Source: Pseudomonas endophytica
GTDB taxonomy: Bacteria; Pseudomonadota; Gammaproteobacteria; Pseudomonadales; Pseudomonadaceae
Direction: 5' to 3'
Length of the DNA stretch: 64,000 nt
NCBI RefSeq assembly: GCF_001411475.1
Contig: NZ_LLWH01000209.1
Location: forward strand, 1 to 64,000
How positions within the stretch are numbered: the stretch's first letter is position 1; each line of letters begins with the position of its first letter. The notes under the pieces are model-generated. The model saw nothing but the letters and a program-made list of their open reading frames with translations, was not told the DNA's origin and made no database searches. Positions 55,802 to 64,000 of this stretch are shown one piece after another. The translations under genes and the position numbers were made by a program.

Positions 55802-56620
55802 ATGAACATACCCAATCGTTTTATCTGGGCGCTGGGCCTGAGTTGCATTAGCTCGTGGGCATGGGCTGCCGATGTACCGGGCAGTCACGACCTGCAGGGT
55901 ATACCTCGACTGGCCGACGCGCAGATTGTGGATTACAGCGTAAAGCCTGATATCGAACGCATTTACCCAATGGGCAGACTCCGTAAAATCAGTGGCCGCC
56001 TACGTTTCGAAGAGCAAGTCACCAGCCGTGGGCAGACCATGGCCATCACTTACGAACTGCCTGCTGAGCATTCAGGTTTTGAAGCATTAACCGCCGCTCG
56101 TGAGGCGTTGCAAGCGCAAGGCGCCGAATTACTGTTCTGGTGCGAAGGTCGAGATTGCGGCGAAAGCAGCTTATGGGCCAATGAAGTATTTGGAAACTCT
56201 AAGCTGGTGGGTGCCGATGATCGACAATCCTACTTGCTAATGCGTCGAGCCGCGCCAGATCACAACCAGTTGATCACCTTTTACGGTATCAACCGCGGTG
56301 GCCGTAAAGCGTATCTGCACGTCGAGCAACTTCAGGCGAATACCGATTTGGGCCAACTGCTCCCCACCTCGGCAACCTTACAACGTCAATTGAAAAGCGC
56401 AGGTGAGTTGGCCTTCCCTAAATTGACGGGCGAGCCGGATGCGCAATGGGTCACCTTAATCGCCAGGGCTTTGAACCTTGATGCTGCATCCAGAGTCAAT
56501 TTGACCGGCACTGACGCATCCGCTTGGCGAGACGCATTGATCAAAAGTGGTGTTGGGGCTGCTCGTATAGAGCTGGGCACTAAACCCGCCCAAGGTTTGC
56601 ATCTCAAGCTGTTGCGCTAA
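55802..56620 (+). CDS. DUF4892 periplasmic protein
   Basis: 272 aa. Signal peptide MNIPNRFIWALGLSCISSWAWA-A, then ADVPGSHDLQGIPRLADAQIVDYSVKPDIERIYPMG, WCEGRDCGESSLWANEVF and YLLMRRA, typical DUF4892 pieces, and a C-terminal OmpA-like or SIMPL-like tail (SGVGAARIELGTKPAQGLHL). Same location as PAO1 PA1623. Envelope role unknown. Confidence 0.88.
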   Translation: MNIPNRFIWALGLSCISSWAWAADVPGSHDLQGIPRLADAQIVDYSVKPDIERIYPMGRLRKISGRLRFEEQVTSRGQTMAITYELPAEHSGFEALTAAREALQAQGAELLFWCEGRDCGESSLWANEVFGNSKLVGADDRQSYLLMRRAAPDHNQLITFYGINRGGRKAYLHVEQLQANTDLGQLLPTSATLQRQLKSAGELAFPKLTGEPDAQWVTLIARALNLDAASRVNLTGTDASAWRDALIKSGVGAARIELGTKPAQGLHLKLLR

Positions 56621-56641
56621 ACTTTTTTAAGCGACGGCTAC

Positions 56642-56698
56642 ACTTAAGGTCTGTTGATGTCCATTGCGACTGCAATGAAACGTCAACAGACCTTAAGT
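56642..56698. terminator. nested 57-nt hairpin
   Basis: Outer stem of 16 perfect base pairs, ACTTAAGGTCTGTTGA with TCAACAGACCTTAAGT, and an inner stem CATTGC/GCAATG around GACT. No T-run. It follows the DUF4892 gene by 21 bp and precedes the permease start by 41 bp. Confidence 0.6.
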
Positions 56699-56739
56699 TG
56701 TCATCTCATTTTTATCTCTATCTTTTCTGCGGAATCTAC

Positions 56740-57789
56740 ATGCTCAATAACGATCGCCTGTTGGTGCAGATCCTGTTGGTGGCGCTGTTCGGCGCCAGCC
56801 TATGGGTGATGGCTCCTTTTTGGTCGGCTCTGTTTTGGGGCGCGGTACTGGCTTACGCCAGTTGGCCCCTGATGCGACTCCTAACACGCTGGCTCAACGG
56901 TCGCGAATCGTTGGCCGCGAGTATCCTGACCTTGGGTTGGATGCTACTGGTGGCCGGGCCGCTGGTATGGCTGGGGTTTAACCTGGCAGATCACATACGC
57001 GATGCCACCACGTTTGTTAAAGATGTGCAGCTTGAAGGCTTGCCTGAGGCCCCGAGTTGGCTGGCAGGGATCCCTCTGGTCGGCGAGCGATTGGTCGGCA
57101 TGTGGGACACCATAGATCAGCAAGGCGCTGCCCTGATTGTGGCGGCCAAGCCTTATCTGGGGCAGGTGGGCAACTGGTTGTTGGCCCGCAGTGCGCAGAT
57201 CGGTGGCGGCGTACTTGAGCTGTCCCTGAGCATTGTCTTTGTATTCTTTTTCTATCGAGACGGTCCACGTCTGGCGACGTTTGTGCACAGCCTACTGGAG
57301 CGGCTGATTGGTGAGCGTGCTGATTACTATCAAGAGTTGGTCGCGGGCACCGTGCAACGGGTGGTCAACGGTGTAATTGGCACTGCAGCTGCGCAAGCGT
57401 TGTTGGCGTTGATCGGTTTTCTGATTGCCGGTGTGCCGGGTGCGTTGGTACTAGGGCTGGCCACCTTTCTGCTCAGCTTGATCCCCATGGGGCCGCCCTT
57501 GGTCTGGATCCCGGCCACCGCGTGGTTGGTCTGGAAGGGCGAATACGGTATGGCGATTTTCCTAGGCATTTGGGGCACGCTGATTATCAGCGGGGTCGAT
57601 AACGTACTAAAGCCGTACTTGATCAGTCGAGGGGGCAATTTGCCGTTAGTGATTGTGCTGCTTGGGGTGTTTGGTGGGTTGATCGCTTTCGGTTTTATTG
57701 GTCTGTTTATTGGGCCGACCTTGCTTGCGATTGCTTACAGCCTGCTGGTCGATTGGAGTACCGGCCAGCAGCACGGTAAAAAGCCTTAA
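56740..57789 (+). CDS. AI-2E-family transporter
   Basis: 349-aa inner-membrane protein of the AI-2 exporter superfamily (PerM/TqsA type): MAPFWSALFWGAVLAYASWPLMRLL, VVNGVIGTAAAQALLALIGFLIAGVPGALVLGLATFLLSLIPMGPPLVWIP and ISGVDNVLKPYLISRGGNLPLVIVLLGVFGG. Family members transport autoinducer-2, ions or other solutes. ATG 56740 (MLNNDRLL) follows GCGGAATC. Overlaps the convergent methylase by four bases. Confidence 0.9.
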   Translation: MLNNDRLLVQILLVALFGASLWVMAPFWSALFWGAVLAYASWPLMRLLTRWLNGRESLAASILTLGWMLLVAGPLVWLGFNLADHIRDATTFVKDVQLEGLPEAPSWLAGIPLVGERLVGMWDTIDQQGAALIVAAKPYLGQVGNWLLARSAQIGGGVLELSLSIVFVFFFYRDGPRLATFVHSLLERLIGERADYYQELVAGTVQRVVNGVIGTAAAQALLALIGFLIAGVPGALVLGLATFLLSLIPMGPPLVWIPATAWLVWKGEYGMAIFLGIWGTLIISGVDNVLKPYLISRGGNLPLVIVLLGVFGGLIAFGFIGLFIGPTLLAIAYSLLVDWSTGQQHGKKP

Positions 57790-58256
57790 CCGAACTTGGG
57801 GCCGGAGCGGGTGTTCTTACCCTTGGCCAGTCGGTCGTACAACACCACATTGACCGTGGCTGCGAGGTTCATGCAGCCAGTGGTCGGTATGTAGATCACA
57901 TCCTCACACCAGTCCAGCACCTCTTTATCCAGAGAGCCGTCCTCGGGGCCGAAGATATAGATCGCGCGGTCTGGGTGAGTGTATTCAGGCAGAGAGCGTG
58001 CGCCCTCGACCAGCTCAACGGCGACCGGAATACAGCCTAGCGGAATAATTTTTTTAAGATCGTCGATACCAATCAGTGGAATATCCTGATGGATCTTCTT
58101 GGTATCGGTAATGAAATCGCGGGCGCGCTCATAACGTTTGCCGGTATAAAACACCGACGCCACGTTATAGCAACCAGCCGCACGCATCACCGAGCCGACG
58201 TTTTCCGGTGATTTTGGGTTATACAAACCTATGCAGCTGTACCGTTTATCTGCCAC
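57786..58256 (-). CDS. SpoU/TrmH-family RNA methyltransferase
   Basis: 156 aa knotted methylase: SCIGLYNPKSPENVGSVMRAAG (motif 1), AIYIFGPEDGSLDKE (motif 2), YIPTTGCMNLAATVNVVLYD (motif 3). GTG at 58254-58256 starts MADKRYSC, the family N-terminus; a longer start at 58355 would add a non-conserved 33 residues. The target nucleotide is unknown. Confidence 0.88.
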   Translation of the reverse strand: MADKRYSCIGLYNPKSPENVGSVMRAAGCYNVASVFYTGKRYERARDFITDTKKIHQDIPLIGIDDLKKIIPLGCIPVAVELVEGARSLPEYTHPDRAIYIFGPEDGSLDKEVLDWCEDVIYIPTTGCMNLAATVNVVLYDRLAKGKNTRSGPKFG

Positions 58257-58386
58257 GTGCCAGTGCCTTTCAGAAAAAAGACGCGAGTATACCAGCACAG
58301 GCACCACTCCTTCGTCGGAGCTGCCGCCGCTGTAATTTTTTGCAGTTACGTTCAAAAAATGACAGCGTGGGCGCTGTATCGTTGAC

Positions 58387-58761
58387 TTATTCGTCTTTCT
58401 TCATCAGCCCTGCTAGCGCCGCAAACGGGTTATGGGTTGCTTTGGCGGCTTTTGGGCTGCTGAGTGAGCTGTCCGAAAAGTACTGTTGGTCGGTGTAGCG
58501 CGAGTGTTCGTTATCGTGACAATACAAACACAGTAACTCCCAGTTGGAGCCATCCTGTGGGTTGTTGTCGTGGTTATGATCGCGGTGGTGAACCGTCAGC
58601 TCGCTCAGGCGCTTGCCCGAGAACTCACGGGTACAGCGACCACACACATGGGGGTACATTTTTAGGGCTTTATCGCGATAGCCCATTTCACGGTCACGCT
58701 GGGCATCGGCCAGAATGCGGTCCAGCTTAGCAGTGTGGGAGGGTGGGTTCGCTGAACTCAT
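58387..58761 (-). CDS. yajD: YajD-type HNH nuclease
   Basis: 124 aa. CGRCTREFSGKRLSELTVHHRDHNHDNNPQDGSNWELLCLYCHDNEHSRY has the HNH core and two Cys pairs for zinc. The tail SSPKAAKATHNPFAALAGLMKKDE is typical of YajD. The ATG at 58761 begins MSSANPPSHTAKLD. Confidence 0.92.
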   Translation of the reverse strand: MSSANPPSHTAKLDRILADAQRDREMGYRDKALKMYPHVCGRCTREFSGKRLSELTVHHRDHNHDNNPQDGSNWELLCLYCHDNEHSRYTDQQYFSDSSLSSPKAAKATHNPFAALAGLMKKDE

Positions 58762-58962
58762 GGGGTCACCTGTTTCGGATGCTGAAGTGGAGCTTTATCG
58801 AGTGTTGGCAAGTTTAGCGCTGAATGGCGGGCGTTTCCTGATTTTCTGCTGTGTCGCCCCGACAACGTTAAAAATCCCAACACCTGATATTTGCACCTTT
58901 CAAGGCCCCTTCTGGAATCGTTTAACGCTAAGTGTTTAAAGTCTTGTGTTAATGAGTGAGAG

Positions 58963-59244
58963 TCAAAACCAACGTACAAATTCTAGGTCGGCTAAACCAG
59001 CGGGAAGTCCTGGAACTCGCACGCTGATAACGCTTACTTTTATCAGGTCATATACTTTTATGTAATCTCCTATTTTTGCAACGCTCAGGGTGTTTTCTGT
59101 TTCATGTTCTGGATAAACGCCGTGCTGCTTAAGCGTTTTAAATCTGAGCAGCCCCAGTTGGCCCTCAGCCATTGTCACGGTTACACCACCGCCATTAACA
59201 ACTCCGCTAACGGAGGCCATATATTCTTTGCCAACTTCAAGCAT
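58963..59244 (-). CDS. orphan protein with S1/OB-like pattern
   Basis: 93 aa. GKEYMASVSGVVNGGGVTVTMAEGQLGLLRFKTLKQHG, then VAKIGDYIKVYDLIKVSVISVRV, follows the strand order of an S1 RNA-binding domain, with the AEGQLGLL loop and the GDYIKV strand in the expected places. No other domain. It lies in an AT-rich pocket (58.8-59.5 kb) unlike its neighbours. The RNA-binding idea is by resemblance only. Confidence 0.6.
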   Translation of the reverse strand: MLEVGKEYMASVSGVVNGGGVTVTMAEGQLGLLRFKTLKQHGVYPEHETENTLSVAKIGDYIKVYDLIKVSVISVRVPGLPAGLADLEFVRWF

Positions 59245-59644
59245 GATAAGTCTCTCAATCCATGAGGATAATTAAAAAGTGATAAACCACTTTAAATAAT
59301 AAGTTTGAAGTTAAAAATATTAGGGGCTTAAGCCGATTCTGGCTATGTGTTATTTGTAGGGAGGTTCGGTTTTATAGGGAGATAAAGTGCTTTTTAAAAG
59401 CTAGGTATTGGCCTTGGCTGGGGCTGTTTTAACCCCACATAAACGAGCGCAAATATATTTCGTACAGAGCCTAGGTCAAGCAGCGTAGGTGCTACTTGAT
59501 GAGGCGTTAGGCTCCCAGCGTTGTTGAGGCGGTGTCGGGCGAGTAAGGCAAAAACGTTTCATGAGCGTCTTACAGAAGGGGACAACAACAGCCGGTTGCG
59601 AGTAGCCTGATGGCCGATAAGCCGATCTGGCAACGGAGCAATTG
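59245..59644. other. AT-rich intergenic pocket
   Basis: 400 bp with no credible gene. The left 150 bp are markedly AT-rich (TTAAATAATAAGTTTGAAG and similar). The right part should contain the promoter of the proline-rich protein. Confidence 0.4.
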
Positions 59645-59941
59645 ATGAAACGCACTATTCTAACGGCCATTGCGTGGGGCGCGCTTTCGATAAGTGCGGT
59701 TCAAGCGGCTGAATTAACGACTATTCCCAGCGTTCCCGTGGCGTCGGCCCCCGGCTCGCCAGGCACTGCAACCCCCACACCTTACCCGCAGGTCACTCCG
59801 CGTGCGGCCCCTAACCCGGCCCCTGGCAACAGCAGTCTGGTGCCGCTGCCACCCATAGACTTGCCACAGCCTCCCCCCAAAGATCAGCCGCTACCGGGGC
59901 TTGAGCCCAAAGACTTGAAAGCTAAACACCCGGCGGAGTAA
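59645..59941 (+). CDS. proline-rich exported protein of unknown function
   Basis: 98 aa. Signal peptide MKRTILTAIAWGALSISAVQA-A followed by a mature part that is about one-quarter proline (TPTPYPQVTPRAAPNPAP, LPPIDLPQPPPKDQPLPG), so probably extended and disordered in the periplasm. ATG 59645 follows GGAGCAATTG. No family recognised. Confidence 0.75.
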   Translation: MKRTILTAIAWGALSISAVQAAELTTIPSVPVASAPGSPGTATPTPYPQVTPRAAPNPAPGNSSLVPLPPIDLPQPPPKDQPLPGLEPKDLKAKHPAE

Positions 59942-59974
59942 CCGCCGGCTGATCGTTATGTGAAAACGTTGGGA

Positions 59975-62020
59975 TCAGATTCCCAGCACCTTAAATACAA
60001 ACGCGTATTCCAATGCCACGTCGCGCAGCCCCTGATAGCGCCCGCTCATGCCGCCATGCCCAGCCTCCAGCTCGGTCTTGAGCAATAGCCAATGGTCGTC
60101 AGTTTTGGTCGCGCGCAATTTGGCCACCCATTTGGCAGCTTCCCAATATTGCACGCGGCTGTCGTTGTAGCCCGCGATCACCAACATCGCCGGGTAGGTC
60201 TGTGCGGCTATATTTTCATAGGGTGCGTACGCCTTGATTCGCTCGTAGACGTCAGGCTCTTGTGGGTTGCCCCACTCATCGTATTCGGTCACGGTCAATG
60301 GCAAATCAGGGTCGAGCATGGTGTTTAGCACGTCGACAAACGGCACTTCGGCAATTGCCGCCTTGAACAACTCTGGACGCTGATTGAGCACTGCACCGAT
60401 CAACAAGCCGCCCGCACTGCCACCGCTGATTACCAACTGCTCGCTGCTGGTGAACCCTTGGTTGACCAAATGCTCGGCGCAAGCAATAAAGTCGCTGAAC
60501 GTGTTGTGTTTATGTTCCTGCTTGCCAGCGCGATACCACGCTTCGCCCAGCTCACCGCCGCCGCGCACATGAGCAATGGCAAACGCCACGCCGCGTTCAA
60601 GCAAGCTGAGACGCGCATGGGAAAACCAAGGGTCGAGGCTTTCGCCATAAGCGCCATAGCCATACAGATACAGTGGCGTCGGTTTGCCCAAAGCATCTCG
60701 TTTGACGACTAGGCTGATGGGCACCTGCGTTCCATCTGGTGCAGTGGCCCATAAACGTTGGCTAACATAGTCATCGGCGTTGAACGAGCCGAGTACCGGC
60801 GTTTCCTTGAGGACTTTTTGCTCGCCATCGGTGAGCGTCAATTGTCGAACCTGCGCAGGGCGATTCAGCGATTCGTAACGCAGACGAATGTGCGCACCCT
60901 GAAACTCAAGGCTGTCTTGCACATACAGGCTGTAGGCCGCGTCAGGTAACTGCACGCGATAAGACGGCAAACCGTTCGGACGAATCTCGATAATCGGCAA
61001 GCCGCCCTCACGCAGGCTCAGGCATAGCGCCTTGGCGTTCAGCGTCAAACCTTCAAGCATGACGTTGTCGTCATGGTCGATCAGGCGTTGCCACTCATTG
61101 CGTTGCGGAGCGTCACCGAGCGCGTAATACAGCGCAAAGTTGATACCGTCCTGATTGGTGCGAATAAACCACGCCCATTGCTCCTCGTGCAGGCCGTGAT
61201 CGACGCTGTAATCGTGGCCTTCCACCCGCGGCGCTAGGCATTTAAAAACCTGTTGCGGCTGATCGGCGTTAAGCACCCAAGTTTCACTGGTGGTTTTGCT
61301 GTTGAGCAGCAGAATCAGTTGGCGCTCGGAGCTTGAGCGATAGCAATGCAAGAAAAAACGCCCATCGTCCTCATGAAACACTTCATCAGCGCCGGCCGCA
61401 CCTAACGTATGACGAAACAGCTTATGCGGGCGATGAGTTTCGTCCAGCTCAGCGAAAAACAGCGTCTGGCTGTCATTGGCCCACGTCATGCTGCCATCGC
61501 AATCCTCAAAAGGCAGCTCAGTCACTGTGCCTGTGGTGAGCTCTTTTACAAACAGGCGATAGGTTTCCTCGCCACTGGTGTCTAGGCTGTAGGCCAAGCG
61601 CTGGTGGTCCGGGCTGATACTGAACGCGCCCAATGAGATAAAGCCTCCATCGGCCAGCGCGTTAGGGTCTAACAGCAACTGCTCGGTACCTTCGTCGACC
61701 GCTTGGTTGTCATCGGTCGAGCGTTGGCAGCGGTAATGGCGGGCGTATTCGTCACCTGCCTGGGTGCGCGTGTAGTACACATACGGCCCCCAAGGGGAGG
61801 GGAGCGATAAGTCAGTCTCGCGAATTCGCCCTTTGATCTCTTGAAACAGCGTCTCACGCAATGCGGCCTGATCGGCGAGTTGTGCTTCCTGATACTCGTT
61901 TTCCGCTATTAGGTAGTCCAAAACCTCTTTGCTGTCGCGATTTTGTAACCATGAATAGGGGTCTAAACCCTCGACCTTATGTGCGATTGGGGCGCTTTTT
62001 GCGTAGGCTGATTCGGTCAT
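59975..62020 (-). CDS. ptrB: oligopeptidase B, S9A family
   Basis: 681-aa serine peptidase that cuts small peptides after basic residues. An N-terminal beta-propeller covers about 1-390. The catalytic domain then has YLYGYGAYGESLDPWF, AIAHVRGGGELGEAWY, SGGSAGGLLIGAV (Ser), NDSRVQYWEAAKW (Asp) and ELEAGHGGMSGRY (His). No signal peptide. Convergent with the proline-rich gene. Confidence 0.95.
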   Translation of the reverse strand: MTESAYAKSAPIAHKVEGLDPYSWLQNRDSKEVLDYLIAENEYQEAQLADQAALRETLFQEIKGRIRETDLSLPSPWGPYVYYTRTQAGDEYARHYRCQRSTDDNQAVDEGTEQLLLDPNALADGGFISLGAFSISPDHQRLAYSLDTSGEETYRLFVKELTTGTVTELPFEDCDGSMTWANDSQTLFFAELDETHRPHKLFRHTLGAAGADEVFHEDDGRFFLHCYRSSSERQLILLLNSKTTSETWVLNADQPQQVFKCLAPRVEGHDYSVDHGLHEEQWAWFIRTNQDGINFALYYALGDAPQRNEWQRLIDHDDNVMLEGLTLNAKALCLSLREGGLPIIEIRPNGLPSYRVQLPDAAYSLYVQDSLEFQGAHIRLRYESLNRPAQVRQLTLTDGEQKVLKETPVLGSFNADDYVSQRLWATAPDGTQVPISLVVKRDALGKPTPLYLYGYGAYGESLDPWFSHARLSLLERGVAFAIAHVRGGGELGEAWYRAGKQEHKHNTFSDFIACAEHLVNQGFTSSEQLVISGGSAGGLLIGAVLNQRPELFKAAIAEVPFVDVLNTMLDPDLPLTVTEYDEWGNPQEPDVYERIKAYAPYENIAAQTYPAMLVIAGYNDSRVQYWEAAKWVAKLRATKTDDHWLLLKTELEAGHGGMSGRYQGLRDVALEYAFVFKVLGI

Positions 62021-62129
62021 TGAGCGTTCTCAGAAATCTTGATGAATAGAAGTGACGCTGACAGCGGTGCAGCCGCACTCTCGAAAAGCCGTTATCATAG
62101 CGCTTCATTGCCTGCCGACCATGGATACC

Positions 62130-62615
62130 ATGACCGAGAACGACTATCTGATCGCCTGGGGCTTATATGCCTTCGCCGCTTTAGGCTGCCTGCTCGTGTG
62201 GTGCCGCCTGACCCGCTTTATGTGGCGTTGGTTGCGTGAGCCATTACGTATCCTGATGGCGGTGCTGTTGTTCAGCCCGACCATAATTGACCCTGTCAAA
62301 GAAACATTTGCGCCAGCAGTAGCCGTCTCGGCTTTGGATCTTGCCTTCAAGGTGGGTGACAACCTGTTGCGTGCAGTATCTGACCTGTTGATGTACACCC
62401 TCTTAGCGTTTTGTTTATATGCGGTGTTTGTATTAGTCCGCTGGCCTATTGAGCGTGCCCGTAAAGCGCGTGTGGCGCAAAACGCGGCCGCTGAGCAAAC
62501 CCGTAGCATTGACCCTGAAGACGATCAGCCTTTCGGCTCGGCGGGCGATGATCGCTACAGTCGCCCGTCAGCGCCGCGTCCAGCAGGCTCGACGCGGGTT
62601 GAGCCGCGGGTCTAA
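62130..62615 (+). CDS. two-helix inner-membrane protein of unknown function
   Basis: 161 aa. Three hydrophobic segments (LIAWGLYAFAALGCLLVWCRL, LRILMAVLLFSPTII, DLLMYTLLAFCLYAVFVLVRW) then a cytosolic charged tail with Ser/Pro (RYSRPSAPRPAGSTRVEP). ATG 62130 (MTENDYLIAW) chosen; ATG 62121 adds three residues. No domain recognised. 34 bp before the amidotransferase gene. Confidence 0.75.
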   Translation: MTENDYLIAWGLYAFAALGCLLVWCRLTRFMWRWLREPLRILMAVLLFSPTIIDPVKETFAPAVAVSALDLAFKVGDNLLRAVSDLLMYTLLAFCLYAVFVLVRWPIERARKARVAQNAAAEQTRSIDPEDDQPFGSAGDDRYSRPSAPRPAGSTRVEPRV

Positions 62616-62649
62616 TTTTTTCGTTGAGCTTGAATGCGAGAGTGCGAGC

Positions 62650-63426
62650 GTGTGTGAATTATTGGGCATGAGCGCCAATGTCCCGACCGATATTGTGTTC
62701 AGTTTTACCGGCTTGATGCAGCGAGGCGGGCGTACCGGGCCGCATCGTGATGGCTGGGGTATCGCCTTTTATGAAGGCCGCGGTCTGCGCTTGTTCCAAG
62801 ATCCGGCCGCCAGTTGCGACTCAGAAGTTGCGTTGCTGGTGCAACGCTATCCCATCAAAAGTGAAGTGGTGATTGGCCATATTCGTCAGGCCAATGTCGG
62901 TAAAGTCTGCTTGTCCAACACCCATCCCTTTGTGCGTGAGCTATGGGGGCATAACTGGTGCTTCGCGCACAACGGCCAATTGGCTGATTTTTCACCTCGC
63001 GCAAGCTTTTACCGGCCGATTGGCGACACTGACAGCGAAGCGGCGTTCTGTGATTTGCTCAACCGCGTTCGCGAGGCGTTTCCTGAACCCGTTGAGGTTG
63101 AACAGCTTATTCCGGTGCTGACTCAGGCCTGCGCCGAATTTCGCAGCAAAGGCGTGTTTAATTGCATGCTCAGTAATGGCGATTGGCTGTTCTGTTACTG
63201 CTCTACCAAGCTGGTACACATTACCCGGCGTGCCCCGTTTGGTCCGGCCAGATTGAAAGATGTCGACGTTATCGTCGATTTTCAGTCAGAAACCACCCCC
63301 AATGACGTAGTAACAGTGATTGCCACCGAGCCACTCACTGAAAACGAAACCTGGTCTCGCTATGAGCCTGGCCACTGGAGCCTGTGGCGACGCGGTGAAT
63401 GCGTCAGCCAAGGCAAAACCGATTAA
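62650..63426 (+). CDS. class II glutamine amidotransferase
   Basis: 258-aa Ntn-type amidotransferase, YafJ-like. The start is GTG at 62650 followed at once by Cys2, the nucleophile exposed after Met removal: M-CELLGMSANVPTDI. GHIRQANVGKVCLSNTHPF, CFAHNGQL and IGDTDSEAAF complete the glutaminase site. A longer frame from 62449 would bury the Cys and is rejected. Synthase partner unknown. 12 bp before the DUF2937 gene. Confidence 0.93.
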   Translation: MCELLGMSANVPTDIVFSFTGLMQRGGRTGPHRDGWGIAFYEGRGLRLFQDPAASCDSEVALLVQRYPIKSEVVIGHIRQANVGKVCLSNTHPFVRELWGHNWCFAHNGQLADFSPRASFYRPIGDTDSEAAFCDLLNRVREAFPEPVEVEQLIPVLTQACAEFRSKGVFNCMLSNGDWLFCYCSTKLVHITRRAPFGPARLKDVDVIVDFQSETTPNDVVTVIATEPLTENETWSRYEPGHWSLWRRGECVSQGKTD

Positions 63427-63438
63427 GGAAAGGCATCT

Positions 63439-63972
63439 ATGTGGTTGAGCTACCTGCGGTTGGTGCTGTTCACGTTGGGACTGCTCATTGGCGTGCAAGT
63501 GCCTGGGTTTATCAACGATTACGCTAACCGCGTGCAAGCTCATCTAATCGAAGCCCAGACCGGGTTGGCGGGTTTTCAAAACACCGCCAATCAGTTTTTT
63601 AAAGGTGACTTGAGCGCACTGGTGGCGCATTACCAAGCCAGTGACGACCCGGTGTTTCGCAGCGATGCCAACAGCCTTGGGGCTCTACTAAGCCGCCAGC
63701 GTCTGCTCGACGAACAGTACCAGGCCATGCAAGGGCCTTGGTACATCCGAGCCTTGCAAGTTGCTTACGCCGCTGACCCAGACATCCGACAAGAAACCCT
63801 CAACGCCTACACCTATCAAGTACTGCTATCGCCTACGGCGATTGGCTGGGCGATGGCAGGTGCATTGCTATTTTCTTTCATCATCGAAGGCTTCTTGCGG
63901 TTGGTAGATTGGGTTGTTCTGGGCGGTAAACGTCAGCGCGAGCGCATTGCCCGCCGCGAACGCCACAGCTAA
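63439..63972 (+). CDS. DUF2937 membrane protein
   Basis: 177 aa: N-terminal helix (LRLVLFTLGLLIGVQVPGFIN), an extracytoplasmic domain with GLAGFQNTANQFFKGDLSALVAHYQASDDPVF, and a second helix near 133-152 (IGWAMAGALLFSFIIEGFLRL) before an Arg-rich tail. The family is DUF2937. Runs together with the amidotransferase. Confidence 0.9.
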   Translation: MWLSYLRLVLFTLGLLIGVQVPGFINDYANRVQAHLIEAQTGLAGFQNTANQFFKGDLSALVAHYQASDDPVFRSDANSLGALLSRQRLLDEQYQAMQGPWYIRALQVAYAADPDIRQETLNAYTYQVLLSPTAIGWAMAGALLFSFIIEGFLRLVDWVVLGGKRQRERIARRERHS

Positions 63973-64000
63973 GTCTCTACATAAGCTGCTATCAACTTTT

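Noticed and set aside
59476..59670. 64-codon minus-strand frame ahead of the proline-rich gene
   Set aside because: Overlaps the start of a better-supported gene, low-complexity product, no start signal.
1..64000. tRNA genes, CRISPR array, prophage or attachment site
   Set aside because: No GTTCRANNC-type T-arm with a full cloverleaf, no spaced direct repeats and no phage structural genes seen by eye.

Overview
The window is a 64 kb chromosomal stretch of a Pseudomonas species. The protein types and long runs of gene order match what I remember of P. aeruginosa PAO1 (potassium channel near a sulfate-binding protein; gcl-hyi-glxR; folE2-smr-prmB-aroC-mtnBDC-speE-sulfatase; fabA-fabB-hybrid kinase-gpsA; bqsRS-chemoreceptor-antiporter). 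These blocks lie in a different order from PAO1, as expected for another Pseudomonas lineage. Gene density is high. I saw no tRNA, rRNA, CRISPR array or prophage.

Region 1 (1-19.3 kb) is the most coherent part: a purine-waste catabolic island. After the 5' part of topB, a sulfate-binding protein and a voltage-gated-type K+ channel, there is a urea transporter. The glyoxylate-to-glycerate genes gcl, hyi and glxR follow, then a GlcG-like protein, a RutR-like TetR regulator and an MFS carrier. Next come two tandem Tsx/OmpK-type outer-membrane channels, an NCS2 urate/xanthine permease, urate hydroxylase puuD, allA, alc, uraD, puuE and the divergent hiuH. Together they take urate through 5-hydroxyisourate, OHCU, allantoin, allantoate and ureidoglycolate to glyoxylate plus urea, and glyoxylate on to glycerate. 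A TTGTATACAA palindrome recurs at the gcl/glcG, puuE/hiuH and lysE/marR promoters and looks like the operator of one common regulator not encoded here. The permease lacks about 35 residues that include one membrane helix.

Region 2 (19.4-35.4 kb): LysE exporter, MarR regulator and aminotransferase; folE, an Smr protein, an isochorismatase-fold protein with Ser in place of the catalytic Cys, prmB, aroC, an MFS gene, the methionine-salvage genes mtnB, mtnD and mtnC, an ankyrin protein, several small unknowns and speE.

Region 3 (35.6-45.9 kb): an LTA-synthase-type membrane sulfatase, then an IS4-family insertion sequence whose transposase carries a +1 frameshift. The IS sits between imperfect inverted repeats that may be the two halves of a bidirectional terminator. 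Then queD, a PepSY protein with a BqsRS-like two-component system, a TlpQ-like chemoreceptor with a sigma-28-type promoter, and an ion-antiporter family protein.

Region 4 (45.9-64 kb): pirin, OsmC, fabB, fabA, an orphan-type hybrid histidine kinase, gpsA, sixA, hydrolases, a DUF4892 protein, an AI-2E-family permease, an RNA methylase, a YajD nuclease, an AT-rich pocket with an S1-like orphan and a proline-rich secreted protein, oligopeptidase B, a GTG-Cys class II glutamine amidotransferase and a DUF2937 protein. REP-type palindromes (at least seven) punctuate the first half of the window.
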